Shown here: positions 1 to 12,772 of the stretch, piece by piece
Layout of the letters: each line of letters starts with the position of its first letter
How positions within the stretch are numbered: the first letter of the stretch is position 1
NCBI GenBank assembly: GCA_006176705.1
Contig: QRFJ01000381.1
Coordinates: 21,001-85,000, forward strand
DNA length: 64,000 bases
Direction: 5' to 3'
Origin: Cocos nucifera
Taxonomy: Eukaryota > Streptophyta > Magnoliopsida > Arecales > Arecaceae
Program-made: the position numbers and the translations under genes
The notes under the pieces: generated by a model
Database searches by the model: none
Told to the model about the DNA's origin: nothing
The model's input: only the letters and a program-made list of their open reading frames with translations

Positions 1-1703
1 GGTATTTATAGGCACCAATTAATGACTCCGGATCGGATCGGATGCCCATCAGGAAGACGTATTGGATCCGATCTCCATGGTAGAAGTCATCACGGACCGG
101 ATTTGCATCAATTCCTTCGTCACTCACTGGTTTCTCCTTCCGTTTCTCCGCCTTTCTCTTCGTTCTAGATTACGGGTGGGGACCGGATTGGCTGCTTCGT
201 CTTAGCTTCTTTTGACGAGACTTGGCGGGCGACTGATTACTGTTCTGTGGCAGCGCTACGAATGCCCATTCCTTTTATGTCCGAAAGTCCCGAATGGCCC
301 ATCCTTTTGAAATAACCTCAGTTCGACATTGTGCATATAATTATATGCCACTTGACATATTGGGAATAGCCTCTCTTTCCCCAGTAAAGACGTTTCTTAT
401 TATTAGACTCCCTGGATCTTTATTAATAGGAAAACATCCAAGAAGAGAGGATGAAAGTTTGGCTGGAAGCTTAGTAACTATTTCTTTTCCATAGATAGAG
501 GGGAAAAGCAAATAGAATACCTCGATGGAACCAAAATAATATCTTCCAAGTTATTATTTGGAACACCACCACCACTTCTTGGAAAATGGGCCACACACCA
601 GGACATCACATGCGGCCTTGGTGAACATTTGAGAAGGCTTTTTTAAGTGTCAAAAATTTTCATAAAGGAAAGACTTCCATTGGTGCAATCGGCTAAAAAG
701 GAAAAACCCAACTATTTCGAGTGCATGTGTGGTGCTTACAGCTGTAGATGGTCCCGGTGAACGTCACGGTCGATTGCCCGGGGGTAAAATGAAACCTGAA
801 GGCAAATGCCATCCTCACGCACGCTGGACGAAGGGAATCGAGTTCCGTAATTGGTTGGGTGTGTTTGGTAGGGACCTACCAAGCCTGACGCCAGTACAGC
901 GGTAGGTAAACTTCACCTTTGAATTATGCGATATTCCTACTCGTTAAAATGCCTTCATGCATCAAATTTCTAACTCTAGTGTTTTTTCGTTTTTATTTTG
1001 TCGAGTAATGCATGAACACCAGAAAAAAGTGGAGGGAAGACAATATTGTTACGTATGGACTGAATTGGAGCAGGAACCAGCGCAATTCAAGGCCGATGAT
1101 GTGGCTGGGAACTCAGTCAAAATGTTCGGTCTTCGGAGCGACCAAGTGAAGGGATGAGGTATGGCTTGGCTCCCTCCCATTTCTTATCCTTAGAGAACAG
1201 TTTGTGTTCAAAATTAAGAAATTGATGGTCATGGAGATCATTTAGTGAGTTGACTATTCATGCAAATCATTTTCAAATATGTATAAACACCTACTCTATT
1301 TTCAAAGTTCAATTTGTTATGTCCGATACATTATTAATTTATACAAGTCCAGATTCTCTCCAATTCAAAGAGGGCTATTCCCCATGATTTGCACAATGAC
1401 TAGATTGGCCTCACATCATATATGTTAGTGGGTTTTATCTAATCACGAACATTATGCCGGTACCAGATGATTGTGAATGAAAAACCAACCATTCTAATTT
1501 TGTGCGGACTTACTTTATTTTCTGATTAATATAGTATGGGAGTTGTTGCTACTAAAATTCAGTCTCACATTGAGGATTTGGAGATGTGGGGGACGCCACT
1601 TTTTGATCTACAGTGGACCGTGGAGTGTAAAAGAAAAAAATAGAAAAGTCTATTGGATTGGCTCCGATAAAACCCTCCGATTTTTAAATAAGATTAAATT
1701 TTA

Positions 1704-1704
1704 A

Positions 1705-1742
<38 letters not shown>
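1704..1742. repeat. (AAT)n microsatellite
   Basis: About 12-13 nearly perfect tandem copies of the trinucleotide AAT/ATA sit in AT-rich intergenic DNA. This is a simple sequence repeat likely to vary in length between individuals. Confidence 0.9.
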
Positions 1743-1744
<2 letters not shown>

Positions 1745-4344
1745 GATTAGTATCATATTATCTTGATTGGTGTTTGATCAATCTGGAGATGATCTGCTCT
1801 GAAATTGATTGATCTGATTTGGATTTGATCGGAGAATCCGGAGTCTCCGATGAAAATCGCTTGATCTTCATATTTTTCATGATTTTTGTCTTGTCAACCA
1901 TGGGAGCGAGAGAAGACGATGAAATCTAGAAGCCCAAGGGAGCGGTGTGTGGAAAGATAGATGGATCCCGAGAGCCGGCCGCACAGGTCTGATTCATAAA
2001 TCGCTTTTCAAAGCTACCCATGAACCAGGTCTATTGAATTGGCTATCATAAGATAGAGATTCTTTCTCTCTCTTTCTTCCTGATCTTATTTACCGTCTTT
2101 CACGTCCAGATCGAAAACGAGTGAGAGAGAAATGCATGCCCGATTTGTCAAAAGAAAATGTTAATATTAGATCACTAGCAGGTAGTGCTTCTTATCAATT
2201 AAAGAAAGAACAGATGGGACGAAATAAATAAATATATAAAAGCAACAAGATGGCGCTTGAGCTACAATGAGATTGGTGCTAGAAACTTTCGAGTCATGAC
2301 ATACCACCCAAAGGGCCTTGGACGGTTGGCCGGAGTAACTTCGACGAACCTCGCGAAAAAATAGCACTTTGCTTTCTCCATGAAACCTGTGGGCACAAGC
2401 TGGCCGGTTCGGGTGCAGAGTTGTCGAATTCCACCTCTTTGACCTACTTTAGATCATGTCCCGTCACATGTAGTGCCGCGGGCGTCGCTTCCTTGAAGCG
2501 TCCGCACCCCCTAGTCGGCTTAGTGGTAGACAGCACTCAAGTTGAACGCCATCTTTAATTTGGCTCCATCATCCATCCAATCCCACCACGCCCTTTAGCT
2601 GTGGACGATATAATAAAAAGCAACCAAAATTACTGTTATGGCAATGATGGCATGCTGCATTTAGGGAACAACAAATTGCTAGAAATTAGGTACAATAATG
2701 TTCTTGATGGAATGTCGGCGCTGGATATAATATTTGATCCATCCAAGTCGGCAAGTTTCGTTCTCTTATAATATATCCACGTCCCCTGTCCTGACTAAGA
2801 TTTTGTATTTCACACGGTCATTTTCTTCAAGTTGGCAAATCTCATCCTTTGTTTGCCAGGATCTTCATGTTGGGTAAAAAAATTATTAGGATAGGGTGCA
2901 ATGCAGGTGGCTGTCTTATTCCCGTGGAGATGAAGTCACCCTCATGAATATATATATATATGATGTCGAAAAGCCAAAGTTAATTGCTCCAACTGGAAGC
3001 TTGGAGTAGGCAAAGAGGAAAAGTTTGAGAAATTTTCTGATAGATCTAGATGCCGAGGAGATGGCTGGTGGCTTAAAAAGTAGAATTTCTCGGTCGAGCA
3101 AGCCAATCCAACTTTATGGCTAGGACCAAATTAGTTTGTGCTTGCCTGCAGCATCTTGCGGCTAACCACGCATTTGCAAAGTATATATGTGGTGTGATAA
3201 TTCATGTAGACATTAGGAGGCAGATGATGGCTTGGGTTGTCAGCAAATTCTAGGAGCTCTCCGGTTCACACCCCACCGTAGTTCAAGGCTTCATTCGGCG
3301 TGGTTAACATTAATGGGGACCAGGGAGGAAGTGAGAATAGAGAGCTCACGTATTTACCGTGCAGGAGCTTTTCTTTTTTTTTTTGGCTCCGCAACGTTGG
3401 CTAAAACATGAAGGGGAGAGAAGAAAATCAACTGCAATAACTTGCCACCAATGCGTGCGTAGGAGAAGCATTTCAACTGCTTTTTATTTTTACAAGTTAA
3501 ATTTGTCAAATCAATCTACGAATAAATATATTCGTATGAGTCAAAAAGTAAAATAATTGATAATTCAAAAAAAATATCTACCAAAGTTATCCATAAAATA
3601 AATAAATATGATTGACTACATACGTACACCACCATCTAGATCTATAATACTATTTCAGCTGCATCTTTTAAGAATTCTCAAATTAAGTGGAGCCTACCAA
3701 TAAAAACCTGGAGCATGTGCGTTTCCAAAAAGTTGATATATGACCATAAAAATCTCCTCAAGTTAACTTTTTGAAAGGATTTTAGTTTGAAACTTAGCCA
3801 ACCCTTGCGTGAGCTTTAAAGAAAAAAATAAGTATGGATGTAACGCATTCTTAAATAGGTTTAGATTGTATCCTTTATGTGAAAGAAGATCGATCTTATT
3901 TTACGGCATCAACCATTGATCATTTGTTGTGCAGCTTTTAAAGCCTCCAACCTCTTCTTTTCATCCGTTAGCATAGGTAATGAAACAAATCTTATGTGTT
4001 GAAAATTGTACAAAGCAAGATTTATGCCAGAGACATTCTTTACATGAAAGAAACAAGCCGCATCTTTCTAAATTGGAGTTTCCATCCGACCTCATTTAGA
4101 ATGGCGTCCGCGCTTGAGGGAGTTCCATTCTGGCTTCCCTTTAGAAAACACGAATTCTATGGGCTCCTTTTATCTTAGAGAGAGGCGGGGGTTATCCGTG
4201 CAGAATCATCTATCTTTCGTTTTAAGTTCTATATAGACAGATAGATGATATAGTCCGAAGCTTTTTGAGATCTATGCAGTATAAAATCCAGTATATGGTG
4301 GATTCGTGCGAAGGTAGTTGAATTCTTTTTTCATGCAAAAAGGC

Positions 4345-4835
4345 AAAACCCCTACCCGGGGAAAGCTACGCGTGCGCCTTCATCGGGTCGACTTACTATT
4401 TGGACCAGGTCCAATGAACCCCGCCAAATCCAACGGTCGATAATACGCCACACTGTTCCTTGTATTTCACCGATTCCCGATTGCGCAGCATCCACCCTAC
4501 ATATTCTCCCAGATTTGCCCAGGTCCACTTGGACCTGGTCCATGCAATAAAGTCGGAGGAAAGGAAGAGGAATTTCCGAACAGCCAAACGAGTGCAAGCC
4601 ATGACGTCATGTTGCTTATTCGCGGGATGCTTCGAGGAATAGACGGAGCCGGTCCCCGCCAAACCCGAGCCCATCCCTCGATTATTTTGGTGGTTCGCCG
4701 TCCACATGGGTTTGCCTCCTACTGCGCCTGTGTGCGCACACAACCCCACCCGCCATGCTTCATCAGGGTGCCAGCCATCATGCATCTGGCGAAAGCCTTT
4801 GCACGTTGTCCTTTGCAACACCCACATTAATTTTA
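4345..4835. other. GC-rich segment with overlapping open frames, unassigned
   Basis: This segment is clearly richer in G+C than its surroundings. It stays open on the minus strand for 143 codons (4396-4827) and for shorter stretches on the plus strand. None of the translations shows a domain, signal peptide or repeat that I recognise. The lack of stop codons is expected by chance in GC-rich DNA, so I do not call a gene. It could be a decayed exon, a promoter region, or part of an old transposon. Confidence 0.35.
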
Positions 4836-5639
4836 TGACTTTTCTTTGAGAGTTGTGTCAGCTTGGTACTACTACCCGTGAAGGGCTGACGGTTCTAGTC
4901 CTCGCGGTCTCGCGGTCAACTCATGAAGGTAGGTGAAGAAATATTGCAAGGTTAGTTGTTCATTTACTTTTTATCTCTTAATTTTCTTTTGTTGAGGAAC
5001 ATAACGCTCGTAAAATTCAAGAAAAATTAGAGGTGAATGATAAATGATTGCTTACAAGTTTGGGACAACTCGACGTTCATGGTGCATCTCTATAACGTGC
5101 ACTCAGGAGAAACTAAAAGTGGGGTCATGGGTTGGTATTTGCGTTAGAATTAGTGAGATGGAAGGACGACGGGTATGGCCCGCTAACCCAAGAATCAGAG
5201 TGACGTGACAGAAGAGAACAGCAAGCTTTTAGAATCGTTGTCAAATTGAAGTGCGAGAAAGATCAGTGTTTGATCGACTTAAATATTCTCCAAATGTATC
5301 ACATTTTACATGCCTACCTTTTACCAAATAGCCTTGGGTCTGATAGTTTGTGGGTGCGTTTGGCTGTGTATAACTTCTACTTGTCATTTTCATTTAATTA
5401 AAATTATATGTTATATTAAGGCAATAATAATTGCAGTTACAAGTAGTTTGTTTGCATAAATGAGTTCTTACAACATGAAATCTTAGTTTTCACAGCATGT
5501 CTTAAAAGTATTTTAGTCGTAAAATAAGCTATGACAATTTTATTAGTATTGTAATTAAGAAGTTGATGGCTCGATTGGCGAGGCATTCCCATAAATAGCA
5601 TCAATATTGCACCAAAAAACATGAGGTACTGTCCACTTT

Positions 5640-6250
5640 AATAAATTAGATCATTTCAACTAAATGATCAAATTTATTTGATGTATATATATATTTATCT
5701 TATATCATAAAAAATTAAATTTTATAAAAGATAGATCTTAATTTGTATATATTTATTTTTTACCACTCTACTTGATCTTCATAGATTGGAAAATAATCTT
5801 CAATTAAAGTCTTTTTGAAAAAAAAAAATTTGATTTAACTAATCTATTTCAAAACCTAAATGATGGAACTTCGGCTTGATTCAACCTCCTAGAATGTTAG
5901 CCCAAAGTTATAGCTCTCGAAAGAATACTTAATTTAAAAATGGAAAACTTATACTACTTGGACATTGTATGTTTAAGTTGTGATCTTTAAAAGATTGACC
6001 TACAATTCAGCTTACTAACATGATAGATATTGCTCTTGGATTTTATCCTGTTTCTATCCATTGCGGTCAAAGTGGTCCATAGCAGGCATAGTGATACATT
6101 GGATCATGACTCTTTCTATTTAGGGGATTTAGCTCCCATTAAGTCATAACTAAAAGTGGGAAAATACTTGCTTCCCCATCTTGTGGTTGAACTATCTAAC
6201 TTTACTTCAAGATGATTTTTGGTCTTACTCTTTTTTGCTCTTAGCTCTGA
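5640..6250. repeat. Left copy of a degenerate direct repeat flanking the Gypsy-type element
   Basis: This AT-rich stretch matches 15030-15480 in the same orientation. Shared landmarks include an ATAAAA...AAATTTTATAAAA block, a CTTTATAGATGG-like block and an AACATGATAGAT-like block followed by TTGCT. The Gypsy-type element lies between the two copies. They may be old LTRs of one host element or two scattered copies of a repeat; the similarity is too worn to decide by eye. Confidence 0.4.
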
Positions 6251-6541
6251 TCTGATTGAGGAGAAAAAAGATTTTTCTCAATCCACCTAACTTAAATCTT
6301 GCACAAGAAGGTGAGAAGAATTTTTGAAGCAAGGCTTGAGTTCCTTTTTCTTTCATTGATTCTTCACAGCCAACACAAACAAAGATATATAGCATCTATT
6401 TGTAATAGCATTGAGATCTTCCTTTTCATAATTTGAGTAAAATTTATCTTCTTAGTTTCTAGAAAGATTTTCTGGTTGCTAGAAAGATGTTTATCATTGC
6501 ACAATTTGAATTAAATTTTTCTTTCTAATTCAAACAAAACT

Positions 6542-6546
6542 GAGCC
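6542..6546. repeat. Target-site duplication GAGCC (left)
   Basis: The five bases just before the first LTR are identical to the five just after the second LTR (15003-15007). This fixes both ends of the retrotransposon and shows that the two LTRs entered together as one insertion. Confidence 0.9.
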
Positions 6547-8264
6547 TGTTGGAGATAAATCCCGCTCCTACCGAAGTCCAGTCTGATGCTTATCTCAATG
6601 CAATCGATAATCATTGAAGAGCTTCAATCAAAAATTCTCCTCCAGCAGTCAAATCTTAGTCGAACTCTTTCAGCTGGCCGAACTCCTCAGCGGCCAAACC
6701 CCAGCTGAACTCCTCAGCGGTCGAGCTCCAACCGAACTCTCCAAGCGATTGAACTTCTTTCCGAACTTCTCCTTTAGTCGGACTCCTACAAGAGCTAAAC
6801 TTTCTCCAAACTTGTCCTTCAATCGGACTCCTACGGAAGTCGAACTCACTCCGAACTCCTCTTTCAGTCAGACTCCTATGGAAACCGAACTTCTCCCGGA
6901 TCTCTCCTTCAATCTACTCCTATGGGAGCCGAACTTCTTTCGAATTTCTCTTTTAGTCGGACTCCTACGGAAACCGAACTTCTTCCAAATCCCTCCTTCA
7001 GTCGGACTCCTATGGAAGCCGAACTTTCTCCGAACTCCTCCTTCAGTCGGACTCCTACGGAAGCCAAACTTCTTTCAGATCTCTCCTTCAATCGAACTTC
7101 TATGGGAGTCAAACTTCTCCCAGATCCCTCCTTCAGTCGGACTCCTATGGGAGCCAAACTCCATCCGGATCCCTCCTTCAATCGGACTTCTACAAAAGCC
7201 GAACTTTCTCCGAACTTTTTCTTCAGTCAAACTCTTACGAAAGTCGAACTCCTCCTTCAGTTGGACTCCTATGGAAGCCGAACTTCTTTCAGATCTCTTC
7301 TTCAATCGAACTCCTATGGAAGTCGAACTTCTCCCAGATCCCTCCATCAGTCGGACTCCTACGGTAGCCGAACTCCTTCCAGATTTCTTCTTCAATCGAA
7401 CTTCTATGGGAGCCAAACTTTCTCTGAACATCTTCTTCAGTCGGACTCCTACGGGAGTCGAACTTCCTTCGAACTTCTTTAGTCGGATTCCTACGAAAGT
7501 CGAACTTCTTCTGGATCCCACCTTCAGTCAAGTTTCTACAGGATCCAAACTTCTTTTGCATTTTTTCTTTAGTCGAACTTCTTCCAAACTTCTCCTCCAG
7601 GAGCCAAACTCCTTTCAGACTTCTTCTTCAGTCGAACTCCTTCAAGAGCCGGACTCCTTCTGGACTTCTTCTTCAATTAGATTCCTTCAATAGATTGCTT
7701 ACGGATGATCCCCTCCAGAGGTATTTCCTTCAAGAGTCTGAATTCTTTTAGAATTGATATATGTCGAAGTTCGCCAACCAATGCCTACTTCTTCTGAGCT
7801 ATGACTATTAAATCTCGACGAACGGTTGTCATCAGTCTACTACAGATGGCACCCTCCTTCATGACAGACTTCATCAAGCCTCGAGTGATCTGCTATCAAA
7901 TGGTATGGCTGTCACTATCAGTCTGATGATATCTTCCTCGTCGTATCGAATCCCATGCGGTCTCGAGCGATCTGCCATTAGATGGCATGGCCGTCACCAT
8001 TAACCAAGCTTCGTCTATAACAAGGAATCCTCTAGATACATTTTCTCTAGGCACTAAGCTCTCTTCTCCTTCCCAAAATTCGGTCGAACTCTGATCTGAG
8101 CACTCCATTTTTGTTGATTAGAAGAGCTGACTTGATCATCGAAGGATCCCATCGAAGCCACCATCACCAACTCCAAATGAAACTTGATTTTACAGATCAC
8201 CGACGGTGACCTCATCTTCCTCGACTTCAGCACGATCCGACGTTGAACAGATTCTGCACCAACA
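6547..8264 (+). repeat. Left (5') LTR of the Gypsy-type element
   Basis: This 1,718-bp LTR starts TGTTGGAGATAAATCCC and ends TTCTGCACCAACA. It contains a 45-bp tandem array in its first half, then a unique half ending in the same 3' sequence as the right LTR. It is 512 bp shorter than the right LTR, and the array accounts for nearly all the difference (about 18 units against about 29). Confidence 0.88.
6749..7545 (+). repeat. 45-bp tandem array within the left LTR
   Basis: About 18 degenerate copies of a 45-bp unit containing TCAGTCGGACTCCTACGG followed by GAGCCGAACTTCT and CGGATCCCTCCT. Because 45 is a multiple of three and the unit lacks stops in several frames, the array reads as repeated 15-residue peptides (plus strand like SFSRTPMGAELL) on both strands. 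The repeat lies inside an LTR and shifts frame freely, so it is not treated as coding. The same unit fills the right LTR at 12955-14290. Confidence 0.9.
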
Positions 8265-8290
8265 AAATTGATGCTAGAGGAAGGACCCTC
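8265..8290 (+). promoter_or_regulatory. Probable primer binding site
   Basis: The first bases of the interior after the left LTR read AAATTGATGCTAGAGGAAGG. The position, immediately 3' of the LTR, is where a tRNA 3' end primes minus-strand DNA synthesis. I cannot name the tRNA with certainty. Confidence 0.55.
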
Positions 8291-8394
8291 TATTCTTGAG
8301 GTACTCTTATTCTTAAAGGAGTGCTCAATCGACCTGTCGACCTTCTCCTTCAAGGTTCATCTCCATCCTCCTTCTCGATACCAAACAATACCTT

Positions 8395-9200
8395 CAAAGA
8401 AGATGCCTACCTAGAGATCTATTGCTTCCACTGTCAGATCTAAGTCGGATCCATCTGTTCCTACTTCATCATCGATGCCTCAACCGCCATCTCTATCAGC
8501 GGCCATGGTAGATTCGAAGCAGTCTAACCTACTAATGTAGCGAATTCAAGGTCTCATCAAAATGATGCAGGCCGTGCAGTAGCCTTTGGTAGCGATTCCG
8601 TCAGAAAATCCACCATCAGAACGTTAGGAACCGGCCTTAAGAAAGAACATTTGGCCTACCATACCCATCGTCCTTAGAAAAGAGAAACAGAGAGCAGAAG
8701 TTCTCCCCTCAAGAGGTTTCACAGGAGAGCGAAATGAAGTTCAATCGTGCTCACGAACTTTCTTCGAGTGCAAGTGAAGCCGAACTCTCCCTCGAGCTCG
8801 TCATCAAAGAAGCTCCGACAAAAGGACACGAAGTTCTTCCCCCAAGAGATTTCACAAGAAGACAAAATGAAGTTCAGCCATGCTCACGGACTCCCCCCGA
8901 GCATGAGCGAGATCGAACTCCCCCTCGAGCTCATCATCAAAGAAGCTCCGACAAAAGGGCACAAAGTTCTCTCCCAAGAGATTTCACAGAAGGGTCGAAT
9001 AAAGCTCTGCTATGCTCACGGACCCTCCCTCCGAGTGCAAGTAAGTCTGAACTCCTTCTCGAGCTCATCATCAAGGAAGCCCCGATAGAATAGCGTGAAG
9101 AAGTCCTTTCCTCAGAATGTTTCATAACTATGCCCCCCTCAATGCTCCACAGACGTCGGTCTGAAGCAAGCCAATGGTGATACCATGACCAAAATTATCA
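8395..9200 (+). pseudogene. Gag-like remnant with a ~133-bp triplication
   Basis: The plus strand reads as polar, Ser/Pro/Arg-rich protein with several stops, which is the texture of a Gypsy gag N-terminus. From about 8734 to 9120 a unit of roughly 133 bp occurs three times. Each unit has a GCTCACGGAC-like block, a CTCGAGCTCATCATCAA block and an AGAGATTTCACA block. No zinc knuckle, protease or reverse transcriptase follows. The gag assignment rests on position and composition, not on a conserved motif. Confidence 0.45.
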
Positions 9201-9256
9201 AAGAGAGAGGAACAATAAGAAGATCGATCACTTTCTGATATTATCAATGCTATCTC

Positions 9257-9448
9257 TGGGAGGACTTAGTACTTCAGCGAGCCGCTATCTCTCAGCCTCA
9301 GAATCAGAGGAAGCTCGCCTCGAATTGGGAAGGCCCATATGAAGCAGAGGAGGTCGTTTGGCCCAAAACTTATTGTCAAAAGGAGCTTGAAGGAACAATG
9401 CTTCCAGGACCTTGAGACTCAAAGAATTTGGAAATATACTGCCGATAA
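9257..9448 (+). pseudogene. C-terminal fragment of a Ty3/Gypsy integrase
   Basis: The frame begins WEDLVLQRAAISQPQ, continues with the hallmark KLASNWEGPYEAEEV and ends KNLEIYC before a TAA. This matches the extreme C-terminal region of plant Gypsy polyproteins (consensus GDLVLRRA...KLAPNWEGPYRV...NLRKYY). One in-frame TGA interrupts it about 12 codons before the end. The rest of pol is absent, so an internal deletion joined gag debris to the last ~60 codons. It identifies the parent as Ty3/Gypsy. Confidence 0.85.
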
Positions 9449-9537
9449 TTGTACTTCAATAAAATTTCTCCATTTCAACATTATCGTTTCTCGGTGCAAA
9501 AAGTATCTGATGAAAGAAAAGAAGCAATAAATAGTGA

Positions 9538-10012
9538 CCATGTTAGGAATAGGAGGAGAACCTCGTCCTAACATGAGCAAGTCGAAGGCTTCATTCATTT
9601 TAGATGAGATGGAGGGAGAGGCCCTGATAATGGCCCTGATGTGCCCTCACAGTCTGTTAGGAATAGAAGAAGAACCTCATCCTAACGTGAGCAAAGTCGA
9701 AGGCCTCATTCATTTTAAATGAGATGAAGGAAGAGGCTCTAACAATGGCCCTTATGTGTACCCCCACAGCCCATTAGGAATAAGAGGAGAACCTCATCCT
9801 AAACATGAGCATAAATCGAAGGCCTCATTTATTTTAGATGAGATGGAGGGAGAGGTCCTGACAATGCCCCTTATGTACCCCCACAGTCCATTAAAAATAG
9901 GAGGAGAACCTCGTCTTAATATGAGCAAAGTCGAAGACCTCGTTCATTTTAAATGGAATAAGAGAAAAGACCCTGACAATGATTCCATTATGCTCGACGA
10001 TAATAAGAGATA
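9538..10012 (+). repeat. Four tandem copies of a ~117-bp unit
   Basis: Units begin near 9541, 9657, 9774 and 9890. Each starts TTAGGAATAGGAGGAGAACC (or a close variant), then a CCTAACATGAGCAAAGTCGAAGG block, a CATTTTAGATGAGATGGAGG-like block and a CCTGACAATGGCCC block. The period is near 39 codons. It sits directly between the integrase remnant and the larger GATAAGATCT array. Confidence 0.85.
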
Positions 10013-12690
10013 AGATCTCCTTCAATCTCGGTTGCTGGAGATAAGATCTTTCTCGTGCTCCAAAGTCTACATCAATAGAAGATAAGATCTCCTTCAATCT
10101 CGACTGCTGAAGATAAGATCTTCTCTGAGCTTCAATCTCGACTGTTGGAGATAAGATCTCCCCCAAGCTCTAGAGTCTACATCAATAGGAGATAAGATCT
10201 CGTCTGCTGAAGATAAGATCTTTTCTGAGCTTCAGAGTCTAAATCAATAGGAGATAAGATCTCCTTCAATCTCGGTTGCTGAAGATAAGATCTCTCCTGA
10301 GCTTCAATCTCGGTTGCTGGAGATAAGATCTCCTTCGAGCTTTAAAGTCTACGTCAATGGAGATAAGATCTCCTTCAATCTCGACTGCTGGAGATAAGAT
10401 CTCCTTCGAGCTTCAACCTCGGTTGCTGGAGATAAGATCTCCCCTGAGCTCCAGAGTCTACGTCAACAGAAGATAAGATCTCCTTCAATCTTGACTGCTA
10501 GAGATAAGATCTCCTCCGAGCTTCAATCTTGATTGCTGGAGATAAGATCTCTCTCGAGCTCCAGAGTCTACGTCAGTAGAAGATAAAATCTTCTTCAAAC
10601 TCAGCTGCTGGAGATAAGATCTCCTCCGAGCTTCAGAGTCTATTCAATAGGAGATAAGATCTTCTTCAACCTCGACTGCTGAAGATAAGATCTCCCTCAA
10701 GTTTCAACCTCGATCGTTGAAGATAAGATTTTCTCCAAGCTTTCAACCTCGACCGCTGGAGATAAGATCTTTTTTGAGCTCCACCTTCAACCTATAGCTG
10801 CTAGGGATAAGATCTTTCCTAAGCTTCAAACCTCGACCGCTGGAGATAAGATCTCCCCCAAGCTCCACCTCCAACCTCGACTGCTGGAGATAAGATCTTC
10901 CTCGAGCTTCTACGTTAAATAGGAGATAAAATCTTCTTCAACCTCATCTGCTGGATATAAGATCTCCTTCAACCTCGACTGTTGGAGATAAGATCTCCTC
11001 CGAGCTTCTACGTCGATAGGAGATAAATCTTCTTCAACCTTAGCTGTTGGAGATAAGATCTCTCCCGAGCTTCAACCTAGGCTATTGGAGATAAGATCTC
11101 CCTCAAGCTCCAGAGTCTACGTCAATAGAAAATAAGATCTTTTTCAACTTTGGCTGCTGGAGATAACATCTTCTTCGAGTTTCAACCTCGACCGCTGGAG
11201 ATAAGATCTCTTCCAAGCTCCACTTCAACCTCGACTGCTGGAGATAAAATCTCCCACGAGCTTCTATGTCAATAGAAGATAAAATCTTCTTCAACCTCAT
11301 CTGCTGGAGATAAGATCTCCTTCAACCTCGGCTACTGGAGATAAGATTCTCTTCCAAGCTTCTACGTCAATAGGAGATAAGATCTCCCCCAAGCTCCACC
11401 TTCAATCTGACTGCTGGAGATAAGATCTCCTCCGAGCTTCTACATCAATAGGAGATAAAATTCTCTTCAACCTCGACTGCTGAAGATAAGATCTCCCCCA
11501 AGCTTCTACGTAGATAGAAGATAAGATCTCCTCCAATCTTAATCGTTGGAGATAAGATCTTCCCCGAGCTCCACCTTCAACCTCGACTATTGGAGATAAA
11601 ATCTCTTTCGAACTTCAACCTCGATCGCTGGAGATAAGATCTTCCCCAGTTCCACCTTCAACCTCGACTACTGGAGATAAGATCTCCTCTAAGCTTCAAC
11701 CCGACCGTTGAGATAAGATCTCCCCAAGCCCCACTTTCACCTCGACTGCTGGAGATAAGATCTCCTCCAAGCTTCTACGTCAATAGAAGATAAAATCTCC
11801 TTTTAACCTCATCTACTGATGATAAGATCTTCTTCAACCTCGGCTGCTGGAGATAAGATCTCCTCCGAGCTTCTACGTCGATAGTAGATAAGATCTTCTT
11901 CAACCTCGACTGCTGGAGATAAGATCTCTCCCGAGCTTCAACCTTGGCTGCTAGAGATAAGATCTTCCTCGAGCTCCAGAGTCTACATCAAATAGGAGAT
12001 AAGATCTCCTTCAATCTTGGCTACTGAAGATAAGATCTCTCTCGAGCTTCAACCTCGGCCATTGAAGATAAGATCTCCTTCGAGCTCCACCTTCAACTCG
12101 ACTGTTGGAGATAAGAGATCTTTCTGAGCTTCTACGTCAACAGGAGATAAGATCTACTTCAATCTCGACTGCTGGAGATAAGATCTCCTCCGAGCTTCAA
12201 CCTCGATTGGAGATAGGATCTCCTCTGAGCTTCAACATCTTCATCAATAGGAGATGAGATCTCCTTCAACCTCGGCTGGAGATGAGATCTCCCCCGAGCC
12301 TCAACTTCAACTTCAACCTCGGTTGGAGATAGAATCTCCTTCGAGCTTCAATATCTTCATCAATAGGAGATGAGATCTCCTTCAATCTCGGCTGGAGATG
12401 AGATCTCCTCCGAGCCTTAACTTCAACTTCAACCTCGACTGAAAATAAAGATCTTCCTTGAGCCTCAACTTCAACTTCAACCTTAGCTGGAAATAGGATC
12501 TCCCCCTAGCTTCAATATCTTCATCAATAGAAAATGAGATCTCCTTTGATCTCGACTGGAGAAGAGATCTCCTCCGAGTCTCGACTTCAACTTCAACCTC
12601 GTCTGAAAATAAGATCTCCTTCGAGCCTCAACTTCAACATCAACCTCGGTTGGAGATAAGATCTTCTCTGAGCTTCAACCTCAACAGGCG
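10012..12690 (+). repeat. ~38-bp GATAAGATCT tandem array (about 70 units)
   Basis: The stretch is built from a unit close to GGAGATAAGATCTCCTCCGA followed by GCTTCAACCTCGACTGCT, about 38 bp long. Variant units have CTCCAGAGTCTACGTCAATA in place of the CTTCAACCTCG part. Toward the right end GATAAGATCT gives way to GATGAGATCT and GATAGGATCT with longer spacing. It takes up about 60% of the interior of the element. No intact reading frame runs through it. Confidence 0.92.
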
Positions 12691-12756
12691 TAGAGCCTAA
12701 AAAAGGACTTCGACAATCACCTTTTTGGTACTCCCTTCCTTCAAATTTTGAACTCG

Positions 12757-12772
12757 AAAGTGGGGAGACTAT
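12757..12772 (+). promoter_or_regulatory. Polypurine tract before the right LTR
   Basis: The bases AAAGTGGGGAGACTAT directly precede the TGTTGG start of the right LTR. This is the expected primer site for plus-strand DNA synthesis and supports plus-strand orientation. Confidence 0.8.

Larger units (their letters stand above)
1..6541. other. Intergenic DNA, no recognisable gene
   Basis: No reading frame here resembles a known protein, and the short open frames (60-143 codons) lie on both strands without splice-supported continuation. Base composition alternates between AT-rich stretches (about 3.5-3.7 kb and 5.4-6.5 kb) and moderately GC-rich stretches (first 250 bases, 2.4-2.6 kb, 4.35-4.95 kb). 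A short trinucleotide run and one half of a degenerate direct repeat are listed separately. Promoters or exons of a gene lying to the left cannot be excluded. Confidence 0.6.

Noticed and set aside
4396..4827. 143-codon open frame on the minus strand
   Set aside because: No recognisable domain; GC-rich DNA with open frames on both strands.
6614..7693. Open frame of 359 codons with repeated SFSRTP-like peptides
   Set aside because: It lies inside an LTR, is the 45-bp array read in one frame, and equally open frames exist in other frames and on the other strand.
10012..12690. Possible CRISPR-like regular repeat
   Set aside because: Units are contiguous with no unique spacers, degenerate, and lie in a plant retrotransposon.
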